Shown here in pieces: positions 7,496 through 13,761 of a stretch of DNA of 22,269 bases. This stretch comes from CAWBRT01 sp050015355 (GTDB taxonomy: Bacteria; Acidobacteriota; Terriglobia; Terriglobales; Acidobacteriaceae), in contig JBEKBO010000079.1 of NCBI GenBank assembly GCA_050015355.1, positions 1 to 22,269 of the forward strand, read 5' to 3'. The position numbers were made by a program, and so were the translations under genes. The notes under the pieces were generated by a model, which was given only the letters and a program-made list of their open reading frames with translations, searched no databases and was not told where the DNA came from. The number at the start of each line of letters is the position of its first letter. The first letter of the stretch is position 1.

Positions 7496-8404
7496 CTAGT
7501 CGATCATTCGTTGCGTAATCGGCCCGTAGCTGTCGATGCGCCGGTCGCGCAGAAAGGGCCAATTCCGGCGCACATCTTCCATCTTCGCGGCATCGATCTC
7601 CCCAATCAAAATTTCTTCGCCGCCGTGCGACGCCTGGGCCAGCACGCGTCCGAAGGGATCGCACAGAAAAGAGCCGCCCCAGAACTCCAGGCCCGCTCCC
7701 GTTGCTCGATTTCCGCGGATGTCGCCATGCTCATGACCCACGCGGTTCACCGCGGCAACGTAGACGCCGTTGGCGATCGCATGCCCGCGCTGGATGGTTC
7801 GCCACGCGTCGTACTGCGTCTCGCCGAACTCCGCCTTCTCGGCTGGATGCCAGCCGATGGCCGTGGGGTAAAACAGCACTTGCGCTCCCTGCATGGCAGT
7901 TAAGCGAGCTGCTTCCGGATACCACTGGTCCCAGCAAATCAGCGTGCCGATGCGGCCCACGTCCGCGTCAAACACCTTGAAACCGAGATCGCCGGGAGCG
8001 AAGTAATACTTTTCGAAGTAAAGCGGATCATCGGGAATGTGCATCTTGCGATAGATGCCGCGCAAAGTGCCATCCGGACCAATCACGGCGGCCGTGTTGT
8101 GGTAGAGTCCGGGGGCGCGCCGCTCGAAGAGCGAGACCACGGCCGTCACGCGCAGTTCACGGCAAAGATCGCTAAAGCGCGCCGTCGTCGGCCCCGGGAT
8201 CGGTTCGGCAAGATCGAACAGCGCCGCATCCTGGCGCTGGCAAAAGTATTGCGTCTGGAAGAGCTCCGGCAGGCAGATGACCTGCGCGCCACGCTTGGCG
8301 GCCTCGCGCACGTGCGCAACAGCACGCTCGAGATTTTCTTCCGGTTCAGGACCGCACTCCATCTGCACCAATCCGGCCTGAAACTTGTCTTGTGCCACGG
8401 GCAT
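7496..8404 (-). CDS. aguB: N-carbamoylputrescine amidase (nitrilase superfamily)
   Basis: This 302-residue carbon-nitrogen hydrolase converts N-carbamoylputrescine to putrescine, CO2 and ammonia. The Glu-Lys-Cys triad is visible: Glu in ICLPELFQTQYFCQ, Lys in YRKMHIPDDP, and Cys in LICWDQWYPEAAR. PDDPLYFEKYYFAPGD and the C-terminal RRIDSYGPI block are typical of the AguB/plant NLP1 subgroup rather than generic nitrilases. The ATG at 8404 is chosen because GGAGG lies four bases upstream and homologous sequence starts with KFQAGLVQM; the frame stays open to 8500 with no conserved residues. It heads the - strand operon aguB-aguA-tadA and is divergent from the deoxyhypusine-synthase-like gene across a 210-bp intergenic region. 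Confidence 0.95.
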   Translation of the reverse strand: MPVAQDKFQAGLVQMECGPEPEENLERAVAHVREAAKRGAQVICLPELFQTQYFCQRQDAALFDLAEPIPGPTTARFSDLCRELRVTAVVSLFERRAPGLYHNTAAVIGPDGTLRGIYRKMHIPDDPLYFEKYYFAPGDLGFKVFDADVGRIGTLICWDQWYPEAARLTAMQGAQVLFYPTAIGWHPAEKAEFGETQYDAWRTIQRGHAIANGVYVAAVNRVGHEHGDIRGNRATGAGLEFWGGSFLCDPFGRVLAQASHGGEEILIGEIDAAKMEDVRRNWPFLRDRRIDSYGPITQRMID

Positions 8405-8524
8405 GGCCTCCGCTGCCAGCGAGTCTTCGCCTCTAGCATAACAAACGGGTCTCTGGCTGGTGGAGACAAGCGGGAGGCTTTGACGGGCGCATGCTTGCAT
8501 TTCACCTTGCCCTCACTGCTGGAA

Positions 8525-8571
8525 GCAATTTAGGCTTACGTTTCTACATACGGAAGTAGAAACGAGATTGC
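8525..8571. promoter_or_regulatory. Dyad-symmetric element between aguB and the deoxyhypusine-synthase-like gene
   Basis: CGTTTCTAC (8539-8547) and GTAGAAACG (8556-8564) form a perfect 9-bp inverted repeat around an 8-base centre. GCAAT (8525-8529) and ATTGC (8567-8571) extend the symmetry outside it. It lies in a divergent intergenic region about 50 bp before the GTG start at 8615 and about 130 bp before the aguB start. It could be a repressor operator controlling both polyamine transcripts, or a leader hairpin. No T tract follows it on either strand that would make it a terminator. Confidence 0.45.
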
Positions 8572-8614
8572 TCCCGCCGCGAGGTTGAAGCGGCAAGCGC
8601 AAAGAGGTGAGCAC

Positions 8615-9709
8615 GTGAAGCACGGCAATCATGAACATAATACGGAAGGCTCGGGAATCGAACGCGAACTGCATGACCCGATCAGCGATCAACTGGTCCC
8701 GCTGGAACCGCTCGACCTTTCCCAGGTCAGCACGGTCGACGACCTGGTGCGCGCCATGGCGAAAACGGCGTTCACCGGCCGCCAGGTCGGAGAAGCGGCC
8801 AATGTGCTGGAGGCCATGGCACGCGACAAGGATTGCTTCGTCGTGATGACGCTCGCCGGCGCCATGACGGTCGCCAAGCAGGGCTTGATTGTCGCCGAAC
8901 TCATCGAGCAGGGAATCGTGAACGCTTTGGTTTCGACCGGCGCGCTGATGGCGCACGGCCTGGTGGAAGCCGCCGGCAAGTCGCACTTCGTTTACGACGC
9001 CAAGCTGAACGACGTGGAACTCTACGAAGCCGGTTACAACCGCGTCTATGACACGCTTGAGCCGGAAACCAACCTGAACTTTGTGGAGTCCATTGTCGCC
9101 GGCATTCTCGACCGCTGGGACGCCGCCGATGTCATGTGCTCTTACAAACTCAACCGTGAAATCGGCAAATACCTGCACGAGAACGTGCAGGGACGCGGCA
9201 TTCTGAAGTCTGCCTACGAAAAGAACGTGCCCGTATTCGTGCCGGCCTTTACCGATTCCGAACTTGGCCTCGACATCGCTCTGCACAACCGCAAGCGTGC
9301 GAAGCAGAGCCGTCCGCTCATCCGTTTTGACCCATTTCTTGATCTCAACCACTTTGCCGAAACCTTGCTGGCGCAAAAGCGCCTCGGCATTTTCACCATC
9401 GGCGGCGGAGTGCCGCGCAACTGGTCGCAGCAGTTCGGGCCCTATATCGAACTGCGGCATCGCCGGGGCGGGGAAGACCTGCCCTTGAAGCGCTACCACT
9501 ACGGCCTGCGCATCTGCCCGGAGCCCGTGTTCTGGGGCGGACTCTCCGGCTCGCCCTACAGCGAAGCGATCTCGTGGGGAAAGTTTGTGCCTCCCGCCGA
9601 GGGCGGCAAGTTCGGCGAAGTATTCCTCGATGCGACGGTCGGGCTTCCTTTAATCGTGGCTGCCGTGCTTGAACGGCTGCGAAAAGATCCGAACGGAGGA
9701 CGCGAATAG
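8615..9709 (+). CDS. Deoxyhypusine-synthase-like protein (probable polyamine aminobutyl transferase)
   Basis: This 364-residue protein belongs to the deoxyhypusine synthase (DHS) family, which uses NAD and an active-site Lys to move the aminobutyl group of spermidine. The Lys is kept: SEAISWGKF (Lys323, with Glu317 and Trp321 at the same spacing as in eukaryotic DHS), as is the NAD-region glycine stretch FTIGGGVP. The His-His pair after that glycine stretch in eukaryotic DHS is replaced by Asn-Trp (GVPRNW), marking a distinct bacterial/archaeal subgroup. Bacteria lack eIF5A, so homospermidine or spermidine formation from putrescine is more likely than protein modification; this is inference. 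Start: GTG at 8615 with AAAGAGGTGA ending four bases upstream; an in-frame TTG at 8585 lacks such a site. It sits between arginine decarboxylase and the putrescine-forming genes. Confidence 0.88.
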   Translation: MKHGNHEHNTEGSGIERELHDPISDQLVPLEPLDLSQVSTVDDLVRAMAKTAFTGRQVGEAANVLEAMARDKDCFVVMTLAGAMTVAKQGLIVAELIEQGIVNALVSTGALMAHGLVEAAGKSHFVYDAKLNDVELYEAGYNRVYDTLEPETNLNFVESIVAGILDRWDAADVMCSYKLNREIGKYLHENVQGRGILKSAYEKNVPVFVPAFTDSELGLDIALHNRKRAKQSRPLIRFDPFLDLNHFAETLLAQKRLGIFTIGGGVPRNWSQQFGPYIELRHRRGGEDLPLKRYHYGLRICPEPVFWGGLSGSPYSEAISWGKFVPPAEGGKFGEVFLDATVGLPLIVAAVLERLRKDPNGGRE

Positions 9710-9745
9710 TGTTCCTATAATTCCAATACTCAGAACTTCCCAAAT

Positions 9746-9785
9746 GGTGCCCCACGTTCGCCCGATTTTGGCTAACGTGGGGTAG
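9746..9785 (+). repeat. Hairpin repeat unit 2 (variable-stem family)
   Basis: The unit starts GGTGCCCC and ends GTGGGGTAG. Arms CCCCACGTT (9750-9758) and AACGTGGGG (9774-9782) pair perfectly around a 15-base loop. It is nearly identical to the unit at 19679-19718, including the downstream TAGTTTC. It points toward unit 3, so that the pair is bounded by GGTGCCCCA (9746-9754) and TGGGGCACC (9828-9836), an inverted composite like REP/BIME elements. Confidence 0.8.
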
Positions 9786-9797
9786 TTTCCTGGATTG

Positions 9798-9836
9798 CTC
9801 ACCCACATCTGCTAACGGCAGCAGATATGGGGCACC
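9798..9836 (-). repeat. Hairpin repeat unit 3, inverted relative to unit 2
   Basis: Read on the - strand, this unit starts GGTGCCCC and has a 12-position stem ending in AGCAGATGTGGG. One pair is a T-G that is a wobble in this orientation. Its stem sequence matches the unit at 13538-13575 but not its partner unit 2. It points away from the arginine decarboxylase gene's 3' end, in that gene's transcription direction. Confidence 0.75.
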
Positions 9837-9962
9837 GTCAAAAGAAAAAGTAGAGATGTCGGCCACCAGCCCGAATAGCGCTCGAAGTGGTGTTCGATTG
9901 GTGGCTCACATTTGCCAGCAGTTGGCTGATGTGGGTTCCGAATCATGTGCGAATATCGCGCA

Positions 9963-9993
9963 GCAAAAAGCTGCCGGGTATAACCGGCAGCTT
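9963..9993 (-). terminator. Intrinsic terminator of the arginine decarboxylase gene
   Basis: AAGCTGCCGG (9968-9977) and CCGGCAGCTT (9984-9993) form a perfect 10-bp stem with a 6-base loop. On the - strand the hairpin is followed immediately by a run of T (the AAAAA at 9965-9969 on the + strand). It lies 25 bp after the decarboxylase stop, in the right orientation to end that transcript. Confidence 0.85.
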
Positions 9994-10017
9994 AAAGCAG
10001 GCTCGAATCAATAAACG

Positions 10018-10563
10018 CTACTCGAAGATCAGGATGGCCGAGGCGATCACAGTGGTCCACAAGCCCTTTTTGTCGCCGACGGCCGACTGCGTACTGTTTG
10101 CGGTGCGCACGATCTTATTTGACATCCTGTAGACTTCTTTCTTTTCGTCCCAGGACTTGTCCGGATCGAATTCCACGTCCAGCGTGGTAGCAAGCATCTC
10201 CGCGGCCAGTTCCTCGGCATAGTCGCCTGCGACCTGGTCGGTTTCTCCAAACGAGTGGTGCTCGCTGAGATATCCATAGGTGCTGCGGTCGGCCGGCATT
10301 GCCAGTCCTATGCTGGAGGCGACCAACCGATGCGGTTCGCGCGTCGAGTTTTCGGCAACTACGGCGAAGACCACCTCGCCCGGACTCAAGTACTTCAATC
10401 CGTCTTTGCGGGGAATCAGCTTGCAGTTTGGCGGGAAAATGGACGAAACGCGAACCAGGTTCTGGGCTGCAATTCCGGCGTCGCGCAAGGCCAGCTCGAA
10501 CGAGGTGAGCCGCTCCTTGTGTTTTCCCACTCCCTTGGTGAGGAATATCCGCTTAGGAACCAT
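10018..10563 (-). CDS. pdaD: Pyruvoyl-dependent arginine decarboxylase
   Basis: This 181-residue proenzyme decarboxylates arginine to agmatine. It should self-cleave within the Ser-Ser of LVRVSSIFPP (Ser40-Ser41), leaving an N-terminal pyruvoyl group on the larger chain. KGVGKHKERLTSFELALRDAGI is divided here by strand breaks typical of the family N-terminus, and LSPGEVVFAVVAE plus the late acidic stretch fit the fold. The ATG at 10563 gives the usual start MVPKRIFLTKG; an in-frame TTG four codons upstream (10575) sits nearer a GGAGGA and cannot be excluded. It is transcribed toward the DHS-like gene and supplies agmatine for the aguA-aguB genes 2.6 kb away. A hairpin terminator lies just past its stop. 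Confidence 0.93.
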   Translation of the reverse strand: MVPKRIFLTKGVGKHKERLTSFELALRDAGIAAQNLVRVSSIFPPNCKLIPRKDGLKYLSPGEVVFAVVAENSTREPHRLVASSIGLAMPADRSTYGYLSEHHSFGETDQVAGDYAEELAAEMLATTLDVEFDPDKSWDEKKEVYRMSNKIVRTANSTQSAVGDKKGLWTTVIASAILIFE

Positions 10564-10634
10564 GTCTTTAGCCAATTCTTCTATGTCCTCCGGCGTCAGC
10601 CAACGGTATCACACGATGTTTCGACGATCTTTGA

Positions 10635-10663
10635 AAAATAATTGAAAATACGGGTGGACGCAA
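10635..10663 (-). promoter_or_regulatory. Possible promoter of pdaD
   Basis: On the - strand TTGCGT (10658-10663) and TATTTT (10635-10640) are separated by 17 bases, about 70 bp before the decarboxylase ATG. This resembles a sigma-70 promoter in an AT-rich patch within GC-rich surroundings. It is based on the consensus only. Confidence 0.3.
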
Positions 10664-10736
10664 TCGGCTTTTGTGGTTGTCAGTGCCAAGGGCCGTCCCG
10701 TCCCGGTGCGAAAAAAGGGAAGAAATATGAGACGAA

Positions 10737-11642
10737 CTACTTAGGCGCGCCGGCCATCTGCGGCGTTTTTTGTTTCACCGCAATCTCGATGAAGGCCAAG
10801 GCCGCCCGGCTCAGCGCCTTGTCCTTGCGGAATACCAGCGCCAGGTCGCGGGCAATGCGCACATCGGCCAGCCGCAAAGAACTCAACAGTCCTGCCCGGA
10901 CGTCGTTTTCCACATGCGAGTTGGCAATGAAGGCTATGCCCACGTTTGCGCCCACAAAGCGCTTGGTGAGTTCGCTGGAGTCCAATTCCATCGAGAAGTC
11001 GGGTTTCAGGCGGCGTTCGTCGAACAGCGTCTCAATCATGTCGCGCGTGCGGCCGATTTTCGGAACCAGCAGCGGATATTTTGCCACCTGCTCCAGCGTA
11101 ACCGTCTTCTGCTTGGACAACGGGTGCCGGGGAGGAGCGATCACCACCATTTCGTCGCGATGAATCACAACCGTCGTCAGGCGTTTGTCGTTGACCGGCA
11201 TTGAGACCACCCCAAAGTCGATGGTGTTATCGATAATCGCTTCCAGAATCTTGGGGCTTTCCGAGCGCTTTACATTGACGGAAACGTCCGGATAGAGTTT
11301 TTTGAATTCGGCGAAAACCTCGGGGAGAATGTGCAGGCAGGTGCCTTCGTTGGCGGCCACCACTAATTCACCACGCGGCACGCGCTCCATCTCCGCCATC
11401 TCGGCAAGGATGTTGCGGCGGGCTTCCAGCGCCTCCTCCACGTACCTCAAGAACGCCTTTCCCGGGGCTGTCAGCGAGACCTTCCCCCCACTGCGGTCGA
11501 GAATCCTGGCTCCAATCTCCTCTTCAAGTGCCCGTATTTGCGCGGAAATGGCCGGTTGCGTACGGAAGCGCTTCTCGGCCGCCCTGGAGAAACTAAGGTG
11601 GCGCGCGACCTCTACAAACGTTTCCAGTTGATCGAAGTCCAT
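10737..11642 (-). CDS. LysR-family transcriptional regulator
   Basis: This 301-residue regulator has an N-terminal winged helix-turn-helix (LETFVEVARHLSFSRAAE ... TQPAISAQIRALEEEIG, residues 5-48), a linker helix, and a periplasmic-binding-like effector domain beginning at GELVVAANEGTCLHILPEV. The ATG at 11642 gives the standard MDFDQLETF start; an upstream TTG at 11684 adds a non-homologous Arg-rich leader. It is divergent from glnA across 387 bp, and LysR regulators commonly control the divergent neighbour, so glnA is a candidate target. The effector is unknown. It is also 173 bp upstream of the same-strand arginine decarboxylase gene, so a role in polyamine or nitrogen supply is possible but unproven. 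Confidence 0.93.
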   Translation of the reverse strand: MDFDQLETFVEVARHLSFSRAAEKRFRTQPAISAQIRALEEEIGARILDRSGGKVSLTAPGKAFLRYVEEALEARRNILAEMAEMERVPRGELVVAANEGTCLHILPEVFAEFKKLYPDVSVNVKRSESPKILEAIIDNTIDFGVVSMPVNDKRLTTVVIHRDEMVVIAPPRHPLSKQKTVTLEQVAKYPLLVPKIGRTRDMIETLFDERRLKPDFSMELDSSELTKRFVGANVGIAFIANSHVENDVRAGLLSSLRLADVRIARDLALVFRKDKALSRAALAFIEIAVKQKTPQMAGAPK

Positions 11643-12029
11643 CGTCTGCCTAAGGTGCCGAGGGTAAGCCAGGGTCCTCGGCAAACCAGCCGCTGCCCGC
11701 TAAAACCGTGACTCAACTACTAGCAGGATCAACCGAGGAAGGCAATTCAGGATTTCACGGAAGTGCCTGATTCCTAAACCCAATGCCAGTGTAGTGGTTT
11801 TACGGCAGCAACGCCATAAAGCGAAGTTATAGGCACCATAAAAAGTATCGATTTCCAGCGCGGAATGCTGGGCTTTATCCTCCCAGCAGGTAGACAGCTT
11901 CAGTTTGGCTACGACGCCGATAAACATTTCAATCTACAGGGTTAAGCCCAGTGTTGCAGTGTGTTCCAGGTCTGCAGCGGGCAGAAATCCTTACCATCTG
12001 ACGCGGTAAGCCGCTCAAAAGGAGCATCG
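11643..12029. other. Divergent LysR-glnA intergenic region
   Basis: The 387 bp between the two divergent starts hold no convincing gene; a 75-codon frame on the - strand (11700-11927) has Cys/Leu-rich composition and no ribosome site. A 7-bp perfect stem TGCTGGG/CCCAGCA (11866-11872 and 11882-11888) may be a leader hairpin or operator for glnA. I saw no clear sigma-54 (GG-N10-GC) promoter. The patch around 11821-11860 is AT-richer and may contain the promoters. Confidence 0.5.
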
Positions 12030-13454
12030 ATGGCAGATACTAAGGGTGATCCGAAAGCCGTTCTGGACTTTGCAAAGAAAAACAACGTTCAGATTCTGGA
12101 CCTGCGATTCACCGACCTTCCCGGACTTTGGCACCACGTTTCCTACTCGATCGGTGAGCTTGATGAGGCCGTATTCGAAGACGGCTTCGGTATGGATGGA
12201 TCCTCGATCCGCGGATGGGCGGCCATCCACGAAAGCGACATGCTGCTGATTCCGGATCCGACCACCTACCAACTCGATCCTTTCACCGAAGTCCCAACGC
12301 TTGTCATGATTGCCGACGTCCAGGATCCGGTCACCAAGCAGCGCTACGACCGCGATCCGCGTTACATCGCCAAGAAAGCGCAGATGTACCTGAACTCGAC
12401 GGGCATCGCCGACACTTGTAACTTCGGCCCCGAGCTCGAGTTCTTTATTTTCGATAATGTCCGTTTCGATCAGCGCGAAAACCAGGGCTACTACTTTATT
12501 GATTCGGAAGAGGGACGTTGGAATTCGGGCCGTAAGGAAAACAACCTCGGCTACCGTCCACGCTACAAGGAAGGCTACTTCCCGGTGCCGCCGACCGATC
12601 ACTACCAGGATCTGCGCTCCGAGATGATGCTGACAATGCAGAAGTGCGGCATCGAAGTCGAGTGTCACCACCACGAAGTGGCGACCGGCGGCCAGACCGA
12701 AATTGATATGAGGTTCTGTCCGATGGTAAAGATGGCGGACAACACCATGCTTTTCAAGTATGTCGTCCGCAATGTTGCCAATCAATATGGCAAGACCGTG
12801 ACCTTCATGCCGAAACCGCTGTTCCAGGACAACGGCAGCGGCATGCACTGTCACCAGTCGCTGTGGAAGGGCGGCAAGCCGCTGTTCGCCGGCGACGGCT
12901 ATGCCGGCTTCTCGCAATTGGGCCTGTGGTACATCGGCGGACTGATCAAGCACGGTTCGGCGCTGTCGGCGATCATCGCTCCTACGACGAACTCTTACAA
13001 ACGCCTGGTTCCGGGCTTTGAAGCCCCGGTCAACCTTGCGTATTCGCGCCGCAACCGCTCGGCCGCTTGCCGTATCCCGATGTACTCGGCTTCTCCGAAG
13101 ACCAAACGCGTTGAATTCCGCCCGCCCGACCCAAGTTGCAACCCCTACCTGGCGTTTTCCGCCATGCTGATGGCCGGACTTGACGGAATTGAAAACAAAA
13201 TCGATCCGGGCCAGCCGCTGGATAAGGATATCTACGATCTCGGACCGGAGGAACTGAAGCAGGTTCCTTCCATGCCGGGTTCGCTCGAAAACGCTCTCGA
13301 TGCGCTCGAAGCAGATCATCAGTTCCTGCTCAAGGGCGACGTCTTCACCGAAGACCTGCTGACGACGTATATCGACTACAAGCGCGCCAAGGAAGTGGAT
13401 GCCATCCGTCTGCGTCCGCATCCCTACGAGTTCAGCCTGTACTACGACATCTAA
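12030..13454 (+). CDS. glnA: Glutamine synthetase type I, adenylylatable
   Basis: This 474-residue enzyme forms glutamine from glutamate, ammonia and ATP as a dodecamer. Core motifs are present: DGFGMDGSSIRGW (around residue 51), FGPELEFFIFD, the ATP-site DNGSGMHCHQS (268-276), NSYKRLVPGFEAPVNLAYSR, and RVEFRPPDPSCNPYLAF. Tyr402 in KDIYDLGPEE lines up with the adenylylation Tyr of enterobacterial GS (GS-I-beta), and the modifying enzyme gene glnE follows directly. The ATG at 12030 has AAAGGAG seven bases upstream; the frame runs open to 11961 without homology. It ends with a strong intrinsic terminator, so glnE is probably made from another promoter or by read-through. Confidence 0.98.
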   Translation: MADTKGDPKAVLDFAKKNNVQILDLRFTDLPGLWHHVSYSIGELDEAVFEDGFGMDGSSIRGWAAIHESDMLLIPDPTTYQLDPFTEVPTLVMIADVQDPVTKQRYDRDPRYIAKKAQMYLNSTGIADTCNFGPELEFFIFDNVRFDQRENQGYYFIDSEEGRWNSGRKENNLGYRPRYKEGYFPVPPTDHYQDLRSEMMLTMQKCGIEVECHHHEVATGGQTEIDMRFCPMVKMADNTMLFKYVVRNVANQYGKTVTFMPKPLFQDNGSGMHCHQSLWKGGKPLFAGDGYAGFSQLGLWYIGGLIKHGSALSAIIAPTTNSYKRLVPGFEAPVNLAYSRRNRSAACRIPMYSASPKTKRVEFRPPDPSCNPYLAFSAMLMAGLDGIENKIDPGQPLDKDIYDLGPEELKQVPSMPGSLENALDALEADHQFLLKGDVFTEDLLTTYIDYKRAKEVDAIRLRPHPYEFSLYYDI

Positions 13455-13489
13455 GCAGCCTTTTCATTGACCTCCGAAGCAGTGCTCCG

Positions 13490-13518
13490 GGCCTGGCATT
13501 CAGCCAGGCCTTTTTTTT
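13490..13518 (+). terminator. Intrinsic terminator of glnA
   Basis: GGCCTGGC (13490-13497) and GCCAGGCC (13503-13510) form a perfect 8-bp GC-rich stem with loop ATTCA, followed at once by eight T (13511-13518). It starts 35 bp after the glnA stop. Confidence 0.95.
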
Positions 13519-13537
13519 GCTGTGCAGGCAGATGCTA

Positions 13538-13575
13538 GGTGCCCCACATCTGCCGCAGTAAGCAGATGTGGGAGT
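13538..13575 (+). repeat. Hairpin repeat unit 4 (variable-stem family)
   Basis: The unit starts GGTGCCCC. CCCACATCTGC (13543-13553) and GCAGATGTGGG (13562-13572) pair perfectly over 11 bp around an 8-base loop. The stem matches that of unit 3 (9798-9836, - strand). It lies just after the glnA terminator in the glnA-glnE spacer (13455-13761), which otherwise holds nothing clear beyond room for a glnE promoter. Confidence 0.75.
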
Positions 13576-13761
13576 ATGGGGAGTTTATTCAGCAACCGCC
13601 GTCTTTCCTGGGGGTGACCGTCAGCCCGGCGATCACTCCGGAAGCGCCTGCGGTGAAACCACTCTAGTTATGCCCCAGCGTGCTATCCTCAGCTAAAGAA
13701 AGCGTTTGAGTCAGCGGTCGGGAGCTGGATGTGCGCTGGCTGGAAGTGAGCGGGGAAGGGC

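Larger units (their letters stand above)
9710..10017. other. Convergent intergenic region with two hairpin repeats and a terminator
   Basis: The 308 bp between the DHS-like gene (+) and the arginine decarboxylase gene (-) hold two hairpin repeat units facing each other (9746-9785 and 9798-9836) and an intrinsic terminator for the - strand gene (9963-9993). The sequence between 9837 and 9962 shows nothing recognisable. Confidence 0.7.

Noticed and set aside
8513..9499. 328-codon - strand frame opposite the DHS-like gene
   Set aside because: The opposite strand encodes a clear family member with a strong ribosome site; this frame is its shadow.
9887..10132. 81-codon + strand frame overlapping the end of pdaD
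   Set aside because: It crosses an intrinsic terminator and the conserved end of the decarboxylase gene on the other strand.
11700..11927. 75-codon - strand frame in the LysR-glnA spacer
   Set aside because: There is no ribosome site and no motif, and it occupies the region where two divergent promoters are expected.
11643..12029. Sigma-54 promoter for glnA
   Set aside because: I looked for GG-N10-GC with TGGCAC/TTGC character and found no convincing match.
12015..13421. 468-codon open frame on the - strand opposite glnA
   Set aside because: It lies wholly within a certain glutamine synthetase gene, is rich in Arg, Val and His as expected for an antisense frame of GC-rich DNA, and has no recognisable motif.
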